DNA of 64,000 nt from Dermanyssus gallinae. Taxonomy: Eukaryota > Arthropoda > Arachnida > Mesostigmata > Dermanyssidae. Where the stretch lies: contig QVRM01002205.1 of NCBI GenBank assembly GCA_003439945.1, positions 39,811 through 103,810 on the forward strand, read 5' to 3'. Within the stretch, counting starts at the first letter, position 1; each line of letters opens with the position of its first letter. Position numbers and translations under genes: made by a program. Shown piece by piece: positions 34,706-46,444 of the stretch. The notes below the pieces were generated by a model. It worked only from the letters and a program-made list of their open reading frames with translations, searched no databases and was not told where the DNA came from.

Positions 34706-37300
34706 AGGCACGAAGATGACAATGAGTGATGGAAATATAGTATCGAAAAGATGCTGTAAAAGGAAAGTAGACAGAGTAGTAGCGCAAATAAGGGTGAATA
34801 TCGGGGAAGTGGTAACACTCGAAAAACTAGCAGAAGTATCGAAAGTGGAGTGACCTGACAAAGTGGTCGAATATATCAAGTTAGTGCAAGCAAAACTCGT
34901 TCATTGTTATTGCCTTTTTTGCTACTACTCTCTTCCATTTGCGCGTTCTCCTGCGTCGCCCTTTAAAAATAAGCCTCTTTTTAACTCGTCATCTAGTGAG
35001 CTGGGTTTCCAGACGTGTGGTTAGCTCCCCTCTCTTTCTTTTCGTTTGAGCCGGCATGATCCTTGGGCACGGACATAATTTCTTCCTCGCTACGCTAACC
35101 TCATTGCGGTCTTTCCCCTTTACTGGTCCTCCCAGTTGCACTCTGGCGGTCGAATTAGCCTTTACACGTATAAGTATAAACAGAGCTTCTGTCGCTATGC
35201 GTATATTTGCGACGTTGGTGTGTCCGACTGATTGGTACAACAAATACTTCACTTACTACTTACTAGTATTTCTCTCGCTGACACAGGAACAGGCGGCAAG
35301 TAGTTATAGAATTTATGGTCACGCACCTCCTAATACCCGCCTTAGAGCAAAGCAGAGATTATCCTTGCTACTGTCAGAGAATGATGCCGAAATCTAAACA
35401 TATATCTGTATGGAGTACTGGATTGTATCCGAAACGGCTTTGATGACTCACAGGTCGGGGAGAAAGTACCATACTATAGGCTGGCAAAAAGGGAAATAAA
35501 AAAGCCATGCAGCACTTGCTCAGAAAAGTGATGAGCTAATCCCACGTAGCCAAGACCTGTGGTACTGTTGCTGGATTCTCCAGCTCTGAAAATAAGAGGT
35601 ATTTTTAAATGGACTCTAGTAGACTCTGCTTAAGATTCTGACAATGGAATAAGCAATTACGAAAAACAAAATACCGCCAGATTAACAACTGCATTATCCT
35701 TATTGCTCAACCGGCGTTATACACGTATAAACACATTTGTAATTGTACGTACCTATGTACGTGTACGTAAGTATCCGTAGCTGTATAAAAACTATGCATG
35801 TAAAAATATCTTTGTTTTATACGGACATAGGGGAGACTCAGAATTTATGATGAACATGATAAAAGCATACTACATTAGCCCTACGGCCAAACTTGGTGTT
35901 GACCACCTAGACAAGGTGCCAAGCACCGCCGTAGCGTTCACCAGCACGTAGACCTCACTTGGGTAATCTAAAATATTTACATGCCTTGCCAATAACTCTC
36001 GCGGGAATTTTATTGCTCCGACCCCCCCCCCCCCCCAAAGGTTTTAAATTCCGTAGGCGGCAACCTTCTGTCAACCAATTGGTCGACCAGCTTAAATTTT
36101 TGTTTTAAGTGGCAAAGACAGACGACAAGAATGATAGGAGAAGGCATGCCATTTGGCCTGGCATCACCAGCGCTTCGCGCGCATAACGGATGGAGGGGCA
36201 CGAGCAAAGTTATGAACACACTTTTAAGCTTCTCGAAAGCCTCAACCGCTTCCTCCGTCACTCCACATACCAGGGAGTACCATAACAGGCGTAGATACGC
36301 GGCCGAATCGTCATAAATAGACAGTTGTGTTCGTCACAGTACAGCTGTGTTTTTGTATTGTGGCGAGAGCATATTTTTATTCTGCAATCGAGTTATTCTA
36401 CATTCTCAAGACGAACTTAGCGTGCAAAGGTTCTGTTTCCGTTCGGATCACAACCAGCAATGCAATGTAACCCCTTGCGCCAGCTCAGGCGGGCAGACCC
36501 AATTAGTTTTTGCATCAAATCAATAACCCTGAAATGCTAGTACTCCACCAATCCCTAAAAGGCAGCATGCTTCAAGCTTACCAATGGATTGTTAGCGTAG
36601 CGAATAGCGAAGTGGATACGCGCAAGTTCATTCCTCGCGTTAATTTATCATAGCCATGACTGATGACCTTAGGCTGTGTTTTAGCGTAGATTATTTGCTT
36701 TTGTCACATGTCAGGCTATAAAAAGACCGTACAAACGCCCAATTTAGTTGAATTGAAGTAAACACTTCCTGTAATGTTTGCTCGGCTTAGTTTACGGCGA
36801 CGCTCGGCATGCTCGCCGGCTAGCGAGTTTAAATTACACCACTGTCACTATAAACTAGACTTGACACGCAGTAATGGCCGTTTGTTGTTTTCGTATCTTT
36901 CTACTGCTTCCTGTTTATGCTATTTCTGTCAGTGCTGGTACTTTGTCACCGTCGACAGGTGGCATAATACTGATACTGATACCACTGAGTAAAATATGCA
37001 TAAGCTAGCACGTCGATGCCACTCTGACCATTGTTGTCGGACACCGCTTGATTGCCGCAACAATGGCTGAAAAGTCATTCATGAACATGCAGGTAGTTAA
37101 TAGGAGATATGGTAAATAAACACACGCGCGGCACATATTATTCTCATTGGTAGCTGTCTCTGTGTTGACAAAACGTTGACGACTGATACTTCCGAAGTAC
37201 ATCGAATGTATGCCTTTCAGACGGTGATGATTGTTTTCGTGATAGCTGTACGATTTGCATTGCTTCAGTCTTTTTGCCCCTCGTTTCCTTATTCCATATT
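34706..37300. other. Unannotated stretch before the gypsy element
   Basis: ORFs of 60-113 residues (the longest at 35,056-35,397) are not recognised. A C-run of 14 lies at 36,024-36,037. A possible gypsy fragment at 36,010-36,261 is listed separately. Confidence 0.4.
36010..36261 (-). pseudogene. Possible gypsy-type pol fragment (RT/RNase H boundary)
   Basis: The minus-strand frame begins TEEAVEAFEKLKSVF, then a Pro-rich stretch with LHP. This matches the helix that opens the RNase H domain in Ty3/gypsy polyproteins. The rest is poorly conserved and ends in a G-rich tract, so it would be a short relic. It is not part of the element at 37,301. Confidence 0.4.
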
Positions 37301-37520
37301 TGTAGTGTATGAGATGGACTGATGATTGTGATGATCCATGATGATTTAGATAGAGGGAAGCGCACCGCCCGGGGTAGGGGAATGCTTACCACCAGGGGGC
37401 GCTAACAATGTCTATAAATTGGGATGAAATAAACTAGAAAGCCTTTTTTGGCGTCCACGCTGGTTAAGCCAGTAACTCGAACGGTGAGTGTCCTTATTCT
37501 TCCCCTACGTAGACACTACA
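37301..37520 (+). repeat. 5' LTR (220 bp)
   Basis: It starts TGTAGTGT and ends ACACTACA, an inverted terminal match of 8 bases typical of LTRs. Its last 80 bases (37,441-37,520) reappear at 41,186-41,265. It is bounded upstream by the ATATT target duplication and downstream by the primer binding site. Confidence 0.93.
37413..37433 (+). promoter_or_regulatory. LTR TATA box and polyadenylation signal
   Basis: TATAAA at 37,413-37,418 would drive transcription from about 37,440. AATAAA at 37,428-37,433 is the only polyA signal in the LTR. The equivalent 3' LTR region is deleted, so a transcript would lack its own polyA signal. Confidence 0.6.
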
Positions 37521-37521
37521 T

Positions 37522-37541
37522 TGGCGCAGTCGACTTGACTG
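37522..37541 (+). promoter_or_regulatory. Primer binding site for minus-strand cDNA
   Basis: TGGCGCAGTCGACTTGAC begins one base after the LTR, and the opening TGG pairs with the CCA end of a tRNA. TGGCGCAGTCG-type sites are common in insect and other arthropod gypsy elements. The exact tRNA was not assigned. Confidence 0.75.
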
Positions 37542-37711
37542 AACCTCGCGGTCAGTCGTATAGTAGCGGACAGAACGGATAACGCACGATAAAGAGTAAC
37601 GCGGTGGTTGGTGGCAGTGGTGGTGGTGGAGACGACAGGTGGTGGAGACGGCGTGGTGGTGTTGGAGACGACAGGCGTTGGTGACGGAGTTGGTGACGGA
37701 GTTGGTGACGG

Positions 37712-40700
37712 TTGGAGGAACGGAGAGAGATGGCAGCATACGGACCAGTACCGCCGCCGCAATTCATGCCGGTGGCCGGGCCGCCAGCAGCAGCGATAGA
37801 AGACTGGTTGGAGGCGTTCGATGCATATTTGGACGCGCACCCAGGCGCGGAGAGATTCGACGCAAAAAGGAAGTGCGCGCTCCTTAAGAATGCACTAGGA
37901 TTCGAGGGAATGCTACAATATAAAGTGATCAAGGATAGGCCAGTGGAGGTCGAAGGTGATGAATATGAAGAAATGAAAGCGCGACTGGTGGACAGATTTG
38001 CACAGAAGAAGGGGCTGGCAGCGGCCCGCGACGAATTTCATAGGCGACGGCAGCGACCGGGAGAGCCAGTGGAAGAATTCGTGGCCGAGCTGACGCGGAT
38101 GGCAGCGAAATGTAAGTTTGAGCAATTCACGCCTGAAGAAGCCATCAAGACACAGCTCACCACGGGGACGTCGATTCCAAGGTTGCGTGAGCGGCTGCTA
38201 TTAGAAGACGACGACCTCAAGCTGGCTCAGGCGCGAGAAATAGGAATCCGCCTCGAGCGCAACATGGCGGAGGCAAGGCAGCTAGAGCGAGACGTCGCGG
38301 TGGCGGCGATAAGTCGGCGCCGACAGCCGGCCAAATTCGAGCGCGGCAATTGGAAGCCCTGCACGGCTTGTGGTAGCGACACGCACCTGGCCGGGTACCA
38401 CCTGTGCCCGGCCAGGAAAGCAACCTGCTTTAAGTGTCACCGAACGGGCCATTTCGAGAGGGCGTGTGGAGCGACGGTGCAAGGCAAGCGAGTGGTGCGG
38501 TTGGTGGAGAACGAAGGAGCGTGGCCGGAGGAGGCGCAGGCGAGTGGGCCAAATAAAATTACACAAATCTATACCCTGTGTGTTAGCTCGGAAATTAGGA
38601 TAAATGCACGAGTAGATAAGCAGATAGTAGAATTTTTAGTGGATACGGGGAGTGCAGTGACAATAGTAAATTGGAAAGATGTGAGTGGAATATTAAGTGG
38701 AAAAACGAGAGGATTGAAGGAAACAGGAGTAGTACTTAAGGCATATAGTGGAGAAGTGATTGATGTATTAGGGGTAGTGGAATGTACAATTGAGTTAGGA
38801 AAGAAAGCTGTGGTGATGGAGGTATTTGTGGTAAAGTGGGGGAAATCAGTATTAGGACGTGATGCATTAGCGAAGTTGGAAGTGTGTGTGGATTGTAAGG
38901 GGCAGAAGTGTGCGGTGGATGGAAGAGTGGTAGCGTCAGTGGACAAATTGGGGACAGTGGAGGAGTATAGGAAGTTATTTTCAGGTCAGCTAGGATTAGT
39001 GAGGGGGTATAGACATCGTGTGAAAGTGAAACAAGGGGCTAGGCCAGTTCAACAGAAATTAAGGCGACTGCCGTTAGCAACAGTGGATACAGTGAAGAAA
39101 GAGATTGATCGACAAGTGGAATTGGGGGTAATTGAGCCGATAGAGGCGTCGGAGTGGATATCAGCTATGGTGGTAGTGGCAAAGAAAGGTGGTGGGGTGA
39201 GAGTGTGTGTGGATTTACGACAAGTGAATGAGGCTATAATTCCCCAGGTGTTTCCGTTACCACACTTAGAGGATTTATTAGCAGAATTGAAGAGAGCAAA
39301 GTGGTTTTCTAAGTTGGATGCAATGTCGGCATATCACCAGGTAGAGCTAGCGGAGGAATCAAGAGATCTGACAGCATTCATTACACCGTGGGGATTATTC
39401 CGCTACAGACGGGTGTGCTTCGGACTGGCATCAGCACCAGCCGCATTTCAGAGAATGATGAAGGACATGTTGGAGGGATTGGAAGGTGTATTGGTGTACT
39501 TAGATGACATTCTAATCTACGGAGAATCTAGAGAACAACATGATAGTAGACTTAAGGAAGTGTTGCGCAGGATAGCAGAGTCGGGGATGACATTAAATTC
39601 AAAGTGTGTAATTGGAGTGGATAAAGTGGATTTCGTGGGGTTCAGTATAAGTAGGAATGGAGTTACACCGTGTATGGATAATATTAAGGCAATCAGTGAA
39701 CTAGCGGAACCAAAGAATGCAGCACAGGTGAGATCAGTATTGGGGGCAGCAAGTTTTTATATGAGATGCGTTCCACGATTTTCCGAGATGACGGAGCCAT
39801 TGAGGCGATTGTTAAAAAAAGAAGCGAAATTTACGTGGGGACAGGAACAGCGAGAGGCTTTTGAAGAGATGAAGCAAAGTATTGTACAAGCTAAGCCGTT
39901 AGCAATATTTAACACGGAGTACGACGTTATCGTGGAAACGGATGCGAGCAATATTGGTTTGGGGGGAGTGTTGTTGCAGAGGGGCCCAGAAGGTGAAAGA
40001 CCGGTAGCGTACGCGTCTTGTACATTAACAGACACGCAGCAAAAGTATTCCACAGGGGAGAAAGAAGCGCTGGCGTGCCTTTTTGCGATAGAGCGGTGGC
40101 ATGTATATTTATTTGGACGACGATTTCGACTCCGTACCGATCACTCGGCATTAGTTACGTTGTTAGGAGCAAAAGGAACGGGCAGAGCACCAATGCGAAT
40201 AGGTCGTTGGGTGGAGCGATTGAGGGGATATAATTTTTCAATAGAATACCGCGCGGGAGCATCGAACCACATCCCGGATATGTTATCACGATTACCAAAT
40301 ACTGATAAATTTGAAGTGAATGATGCAACAGAAATAGTAATATCGTATCTGACACAAGAAGTAAAACCACTGAACTGGGAAGAAATTGCACGATTGTCTA
40401 GAATAGATTCCGAGCTAACACAAGTACGGGGGTGGATGCGGCACAGGAAACCCTCGCCAAAAGATAGAGTGTGGGCCTCCGTAATACATGAATTGTCAGA
40501 AGTGCAAGGAGTAATGATGCGTGGAGCCAGGATTGTGTTACCCTTGGCGTGCAGATTACAGGCGTTCAAGTTGGCACACGACGATGCGCACCAAGGAATC
40601 GTGCGAACGAAGCAACGACTACGGGAGCGATTTTGGTGGCCCGAAATGGATAAATTCGTGGAAGAAGCTATCCGAAACTGTGGACTGTGTGCTCGACACG

Positions 40701-41212
40701 ACAAAACGGCACGCCCCGTGACCGCCCCGATTCGAACGACCCCGTGGCCGAAGCAACCGTGGACAAGGTTAGCGCTAGACATCCGTGGACCTGACATATC
40801 AGTGGGAGCCCAGCAGCGGTTCGCAATAGTGGTAATTGACTACTATTCGAAATGGGCGGAGGTGGAGCTCGTCCAAGAGGCAACCACAGAAAAGATAGTG
40901 GATTTCCTGCACCGACTATTTCATCAGGAGGGGGTGCCCGAATATCTAATATCGGATAATGGCTCGCAAATGACTAGCACAGCGTTCGCCGAGTTCATGG
41001 AGAAATTTGGCGTGGCCCATCGATTGACCCCTGTGTACCATGCGGCGGCAAATGGTCTGGTGGAGAGGTTCAACAGAACTCTGGGGGGATTCTTCGAAAC
41101 TGCCAAACAGCTGGGGGGAGACTTCAAGAAACGGATAAGAGAAATGGTGGGAGCATATAACGCCACTGCTCATGCAACCACGGGAGCCTTTTTTGGCGTC
41201 CACGCTGGTTAA
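37712..41212 (+). CDS. Ty3/gypsy Gag-Pol polyprotein (C-terminally truncated)
   Basis: A single 1,166-residue frame carries the retrotransposon proteins that package RNA, copy it to cDNA and integrate it. Gag covers roughly residues 1-280, with a C-x2-C...H-x4-C-like motif followed by a CCHC knuckle starting CFKCHRTGHF at 239. The protease has VDTGS at 310. The reverse transcriptase has KLDAMSAYHQ (Asp 536) and VYLDDILIYG (Tyr 596). RNase H follows with VETDAS and TDHSAL. Integrase has an HHCC zinc domain and catalytic Asp 1023, Asp 1082 and Glu 1118, with the DD35E spacing intact. The frame then reads from integrase straight into LTR sequence and stops at GVHAG, so the integrase C-terminal domain is lost. 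Start: first ATG in the open frame (a second Met is at residue 7). No internal stops, which suggests recent insertion. Not expected to be mobile alone. Confidence 0.95.
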   Translation: MEERREMAAYGPVPPPQFMPVAGPPAAAIEDWLEAFDAYLDAHPGAERFDAKRKCALLKNALGFEGMLQYKVIKDRPVEVEGDEYEEMKARLVDRFAQKKGLAAARDEFHRRRQRPGEPVEEFVAELTRMAAKCKFEQFTPEEAIKTQLTTGTSIPRLRERLLLEDDDLKLAQAREIGIRLERNMAEARQLERDVAVAAISRRRQPAKFERGNWKPCTACGSDTHLAGYHLCPARKATCFKCHRTGHFERACGATVQGKRVVRLVENEGAWPEEAQASGPNKITQIYTLCVSSEIRINARVDKQIVEFLVDTGSAVTIVNWKDVSGILSGKTRGLKETGVVLKAYSGEVIDVLGVVECTIELGKKAVVMEVFVVKWGKSVLGRDALAKLEVCVDCKGQKCAVDGRVVASVDKLGTVEEYRKLFSGQLGLVRGYRHRVKVKQGARPVQQKLRRLPLATVDTVKKEIDRQVELGVIEPIEASEWISAMVVVAKKGGGVRVCVDLRQVNEAIIPQVFPLPHLEDLLAELKRAKWFSKLDAMSAYHQVELAEESRDLTAFITPWGLFRYRRVCFGLASAPAAFQRMMKDMLEGLEGVLVYLDDILIYGESREQHDSRLKEVLRRIAESGMTLNSKCVIGVDKVDFVGFSISRNGVTPCMDNIKAISELAEPKNAAQVRSVLGAASFYMRCVPRFSEMTEPLRRLLKKEAKFTWGQEQREAFEEMKQSIVQAKPLAIFNTEYDVIVETDASNIGLGGVLLQRGPEGERPVAYASCTLTDTQQKYSTGEKEALACLFAIERWHVYLFGRRFRLRTDHSALVTLLGAKGTGRAPMRIGRWVERLRGYNFSIEYRAGASNHIPDMLSRLPNTDKFEVNDATEIVISYLTQEVKPLNWEEIARLSRIDSELTQVRGWMRHRKPSPKDRVWASVIHELSEVQGVMMRGARIVLPLACRLQAFKLAHDDAHQGIVRTKQRLRERFWWPEMDKFVEEAIRNCGLCARHDKTARPVTAPIRTTPWPKQPWTRLALDIRGPDISVGAQQRFAIVVIDYYSKWAEVELVQEATTEKIVDFLHRLFHQEGVPEYLISDNGSQMTSTAFAEFMEKFGVAHRLTPVYHAAANGLVERFNRTLGGFFETAKQLGGDFKKRIREMVGAYNATAHATTGAFFGVHAG

Positions 41213-41265
41213 GCCAGTAACTCGAACGGTGAGTGTCCTTATTCTTCCCCTACGTAGACACTACA
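41186..41265 (+). repeat. 3' LTR remnant (last 80 bp)
   Basis: Matches 37,441-37,520 over its full length, starting GCCTTTTTTGGCGTCC and ending ACACTACA. It is followed by the ATATT target duplication. The first 140 bases of the LTR, with the TATA box and polyA signal, are absent. Confidence 0.93.
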
Positions 41266-41279
41266 ATATTCACAAGAAG

Positions 41280-41385
41280 TATTACAACTACAACAATAAC
41301 AATCACAATCACAACAACAACAACGACAACGACAACAACAACAACAACAACAACAACGACAACGACGACAACAACAATAACACAA
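41280..41385. repeat. (CAA/CGA)n tract
   Basis: CAA, ACG and AAT triplets begin about 15 bases after the gypsy insertion. The Asn- and Thr-rich ORFs here are repeat shadows. Confidence 0.8.
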
Positions 41386-41683
41386 TGGCCAACGCTTGTG
41401 TCGGATGCACGTACATGTGCTGCTGCTTCTGGTGCGTGCGTGATGTTGTCACGATGTCGGTCGGTATTCTGCGTATCTTTGGCATCCGCATCTCTGAATA
41501 GATGCTAGAAAAATTGGTTTGTTTATATGCATTTTGGAACGTATAAATTTTCCGTGTCGTACAGCTGGTGTGAGATTATGCCAATTCGCGTAAAAGCCCA
41601 GCCATGCGTCGTTTAAGGCACGACAATATGTATAGTCAAAACTTAAAGCAAGGATACGCACAAAAAGAGATTCCGCGTGCTAA

Positions 41684-41721
<38 letters not shown>

Positions 41722-41928
41722 GGTGCCGAAGATAAACATTCCTTGGTTTTAAGCTGCATTATTTTAGAAGTTTCTCCTATACCCTTGCAGATGTAGATCT
41801 CGTTGAGGTGGTAGGATCAATGGCCAAATCACATAGAAAGAAGTCAACAAAACGGTGCGGTATGGGTTTGCGATTAATTGGTATATATTTTGTTAAAGAA
41901 TTTGCTAATCAATGTCTTTGTCATACGT

Positions 41929-41983
<55 letters not shown>

Positions 41984-43700
41984 GACGCCTATCAGCTCTA
42001 CTTACAGTGTTCAAGCTCGCCGCAGCTAACATTGGCCATGCCAAGCAGCTAACTTATATAATCAGCTAGACAGATTATTCAGCTCATAAAGAGAAGTACA
42101 AACGATCTTCAATAATTCCTCCTTCTCGACCTCTGGCCCCGAAGTCTAGATTCTTATTGTTTGCAATTTAACTATGGCATACACTTAGTTCCGTCTCTAG
42201 CTAGTCTAGATAACCAAGCTTGCGTCATAGCTTTTACATATGTATTATTTTATAAGTCCGAATGTGTGTATGTATACATATGCATATATTTTATTTGTAC
42301 TTTTTCTACACAACATGTGTGATAATAAATCTGACTTGTAACTCCTATTAATTTAACTATGGCAAATGGAAACGCTTTACTTTTGGAATTAATTTGGGTT
42401 GGTTAATTATGCGATTACGGATTATTATAATGTTATGTGTTGTATGAGTGGTCGTCAACATTTTTTTCAGCTTGTCTGCATTCTTTTTTATTGTTCTTAA
42501 GAAGCTGCTTATCCGTATCTCAGATATATTTGGGATTAAAACTTGTCGTTGTCAATTCGACACCTGTATGTCACCATACGTTGAGGTTTATTGCATGCCT
42601 CTCCTTTCTCAGGCCAGGGCTTCACACACGGGCACACGGCGTAGGCGGTTAGCAAAACAAAGATGACAAACCGCTTGAAATAAACCGAAGGATCCTCAAA
42701 AATGAATGAGCGTAGATTACAGCAAGAGAACGCAATGCCTTATCAGCCACATCTGTTTCACGTATTTGCGACAGATGCCCGTTAGATCTGTAGTCACGTA
42801 GTGCTTGGTACATGGCCACTTTCTACACAATCTGGATTCAATCCTCCCACATTACTTCACACAATATACCTACTGTCTAATGAATCGTAAAATAAATTGT
42901 AAAATTGTAAAAAAAAATGTACAATAAATCGTATCATATACCTACTAATAAATCGTACCACAGGTCAGCATTACAACATAGTACTTGAGTCAAGATTCCT
43001 TTTGAATTTTCCCTACAAGAACAATTAATAATATGCTGGCTTAGACTCTTTAATGCTTTTAAGAACAAAAAACTACATAACACTATTTGAGGGTGTCTGG
43101 ATCAGATTTTGTGGCAGTTGCTTTAAGGTGCTTCCTTAGCATGATGGTTGTTTTCTTCGAGTCCTAAATACAACAATGTTGTAATTCAACTAATCGCCAT
43201 CCTAGGCATACGGGCTTACTAAAATATTTATTTCATCTAAAAACAAATAATTTAAGCTATCTTTACTGTACGAATACTAAAACTATAGCTTGCACGGAGT
43301 TCATTGTTAGCATGGTTACGTGGTCTGTTTACGCCGGCCAAGTGGGCATACAAGAAGACTTAGGAAACGTAAGCTTCAATTATGTGACACACTCTGTTCA
43401 AACATTCTTTTCACCTTTTTTCTCGACGTCTTCTTTATCTGACAAAAAATGCATATTTATGTTTTACGTATGTATAACCATTTAAAATAATACATTAGAT
43501 TAACATATCGCCACAGTCATTGCAAGATCATTTACTTTACGAATTCCTCTTCTTGACTTCCTTAAGATGAGCTTCTAAATGCCCTATTTTTCTTCATTAG
43601 TCTAAAGCTATAATAATTACCATCTGTCTTACCCCAAAAAGTGTAACGACGCAATTGCATACCCCTGTGTCAGGTATATGGTGTTGAGCCCGGGGCCTCT
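41386..43700. other. Unannotated stretch with two (TA)n microsatellites
   Basis: TA runs lie at 41,687-41,719 and 41,932-41,981. The rest is AT-rich with short ORFs. Near 42,880-42,960, AATAAATCGTA-type phrases recur in short tandem fashion. No gene is recognised. Confidence 0.45.
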
Positions 43701-43779
43701 GGGTATCGATTTTGAGGGGGCAATGGAAGAAACACTACTGCATGTCTAAGTGTTTTCTGATCCAAGTAACTCGTAAATA

Positions 43780-45055
43780 GACAGCTAAAGAAGGAAACCT
43801 TCCCTGCGGCGGTGTAGAGCATTCTTAGTTCTAGTTCCTAAACCCGGTGGGAAGACAGTCCAGCGGCATACCGCCATATCTGTCTTTTTCACACGATGGG
43901 GAAGGTACTAGAGAACATAATTTTTCGATGGCTTCAAACGTGGTCAGTCTACTCTAGGAACACTAAAGCGAGTGCTACAGCGGGCACAAAAGAGACCACT
44001 CGGTAACGGAAGACCAGAAGTTTCGTTCTGCTCATTTTACTGGATGTGCAAAACGCGTTCAGTTTCGTTCTGCTCATCCTACTAGATGTGCAAAACGCTA
44101 GACAAAATTATAACCTGGATGAGGGCACAGGATCTTAGCCTCGGCCTAGAGAAAATCGAAGCACTCTACCTCACCGATAGAAAGAGGACAAAAAGCCTCA
44201 AAAACACCCTGGCGGACTATCTGGTTTATATCAAGCGGAACGCGAAATACCTTGGAGTAATCCTGGATACGGGCCTTGTAGAATCAGCTCACTACAGCGC
44301 TATATAGCAGCCCAGGTCCTGCAGGTATCTCGAAATCTCGCTGGACTAATGCCCAGTGAAGGGGGAACGTTGAAAGCCGATGCTCCTGGGAACAGTGGCA
44401 CAATCTATCAATATACAATATAGGGCTCCGGACAGCCAAGAACCAGCACAACACTGCTTAATCCAGAAAGCAATGACTATAAGGGTGAGTCTGGTGTACC
44501 GCACTACCACTACGACCTAGTCCAAGCTAAAATTTACCTCTGAGATCTGCTTGCGAGCAAAAATAAGGTCTCAAGGACGCAACCATGACTGCCTGGTAGG
44601 ATACTTGAGGGCGAACGGAGCACGGACAATGGACCAAGGAATTCATATTAGACCTCAAAGCCTAGGTGCTCTCGCACTACGCCATCCAGGTGCTGTCACA
44701 CATGGCCAAAATCTGATAGGTAGAGTGAGATACAATGCCCTGGTGACGCATTCCCGAAGCCCTCTTTCAAGATGGTCTTGAAAGGGGGGCTGAGGGAGGG
44801 TGGGGGATGATAAGATGGTTAACTAGGTCTTTAGCGCGGTCTCGACGCACCCCTTGGGGCCGAAAGAGCACAAGCGAAGCGCAAATGCGCTATGTGAATG
44901 AGGCTCCTCCCTCACGGTGCCGAAGAAATGCCACGCAATTTCAAGGCTGGGGGGTGGGGAGACATACGGATTTAGTGGGTTTGAGTCTCACTCTCACTGA
45001 GTTGCTGACAGCTGCCGGCGACGCATGAGCATTATGCGTTCCCGAAGCCTCTCAT
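43780..45055 (+). pseudogene. R1-like non-LTR retrotransposon remnant
   Basis: In shifting frames the sequence encodes an RT entry region (LVPKPGGK near 43,835, AYRHICLFHTMGKVLENII near 43,870-43,915) and LLDVQNAFS near 44,080. This is followed without the YADD block by LDKIITWMRAQDLSLGLEK (44,095-44,150) and AKYLGVILDTGL (about 44,245-44,280). This is the order of R1-group reverse transcriptases, with internal deletions and duplications. The 3' part has TTTAGTGGGTTTGAGTCTC near 44,970 and GCGTTCCCGAAGCC, which looks like a 3' untranslated region. ACGCATTCCCGAAGCC is also near 44,750, so the tail may be duplicated. Confidence 0.7.
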
Positions 45056-45854
45056 AAAAAAGTATTTTTAGAGCGTCGCCTATTCGGTCTGGTTGGCAGT
45101 ATATCGAGGCTGGATAGAAATGCCGTGGGGGAGCCGCTTATTTTTTTTTTGCTGTGTAGACATGACGTATGAGTTATTTGATTTCATCCTTCGCGCGTCT
45201 TTAGCGCGAGTGCCCTTGATTCATTTACGGCATTAGCTGCCGCAATGTTTGTCAACGACAAGAGACTCAATCTAAGGCCAAGACCGAGGCGCAGGCTCTG
45301 GCTCTCCATGAGGGCATCCAGCAGACTAGGGGGGATGTCATTCAACCACGCTCCAGACTCAGTTTGCGCAACCGCTTTCAGACGCGTTTTGTCGACTTTG
45401 TCAGGGAACGGCGTCGTAAAATCTACCTAGGCTTTCTAAGAAATATACTATTATATACTACCAAGAGAAACACCAACTTGATGGCCTCAAAAATTATATG
45501 TATTGACACTAGTTGTTCAGAAACTGAATCATCCATGTTACAGGATGATTAATTAAACTGTCCTCCAAAAAATAAACATTCGGCTGAAAACCTATTGAGA
45601 GCTCACTCATTTTCATAGCCTTATAATTCAGGATTGCTTATTCGTGCTGCTCAAGAACGTTTTAGCAAAAATATACCATGTTTTTGGAGGTGGCAAATAG
45701 TAGAGTACAACATTTCTAGCAAGCAAAGCAAAACGACGATCAAATCTTATATTAAATAAAAGAAACGTGTATCTTCTGGCAAATTCTGTAGGCAAAATTA
45801 CAAAAATTCAACACAACTAAATACAGTGCCTGCAAACAAACACTGATCGGATCC

Positions 45855-45893
<39 letters not shown>

Positions 45894-46444
45894 CTGCAGA
45901 GCAAGAAACAAAGAGATAGAGCCAAGGAGCTTTCAAGCGCTCATTTTAAGCAACAATCCATAGGCCCACGATAAACGTATTTACGGCCAAAAATACGTCG
46001 TTTCTGAGCCGCGCTGTTCGTGCCTAACATTTTGTCTATCAATAATTTCGTATTCCAAAATCGTCCCGTCGTTCATTCTCCTCTCATTTATTTCATGTAT
46101 GTAAAATATCTGCTTTTTTTTCAAAACATAAGGCAAACTCACGCGTGGACACATTTAAGCAGCCACTCCTAATCTCTTGTTAATAGGTTCCGTCTTAATC
46201 CAGACAGTCAGATCGAGAAAGAAGGCGTCAGAGCGCGCAAACGAAACACTGTTGGCGGCGGTTGAACAGTCAACAATAATTGTCAAAGTTGCTTCTCAAT
46301 TCGGCAACCATTATCTGAATATCGGTGGAGTTCCTGCAGTTATTGCTGTGCCTTCAAATCCTGCGAACATCTATTGGTACTTCTGCTGCTGTTCTTATTG
46401 TTGTTGTAGTTGTTTTTGTGATTGCTTGATTCATACATCACACG
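45056..46444. other. Unannotated stretch
   Basis: It contains a small TA then TG repeat at 45,856-45,892 and a T-run at 45,141. The 96-residue ORF at 46,177-46,467 partly overlaps a TTG run near 46,385-46,420 and is not recognised. Confidence 0.4.

Larger units (their letters stand above)
37301..41265 (+). mobile_element. Ty3/gypsy LTR retrotransposon with truncated 3' end
   Basis: The element spans a full 220-bp 5' LTR, leader with primer binding site, one gag-pol frame and only the last 80 bp of the 3' LTR. It is flanked by the same 5-bp direct repeat ATATT (37,296-37,300 and 41,266-41,270), so both original integration junctions are preserved. The missing parts are the end of integrase, any 3' untranslated region and the first 140 bp of the 3' LTR. 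The junction lies in GAGCCTTTTTTGGCG. Confidence 0.95.

Noticed and set aside
35056..35397. 113-residue plus ORF as a host gene
   Set aside because: No recognisable domain, overlapped by a minus ORF of similar length, and no regulatory or splice context.
40141..40797. 218-residue minus ORF inside the gypsy element
   Set aside because: Antisense to RNase H and integrase coding sequence.
41385..41501. Small Cys-rich ORF (MANACVGCTYMCCC)
   Set aside because: Chance frame after the CAA tract; no signal peptide, promoter or splice evidence.
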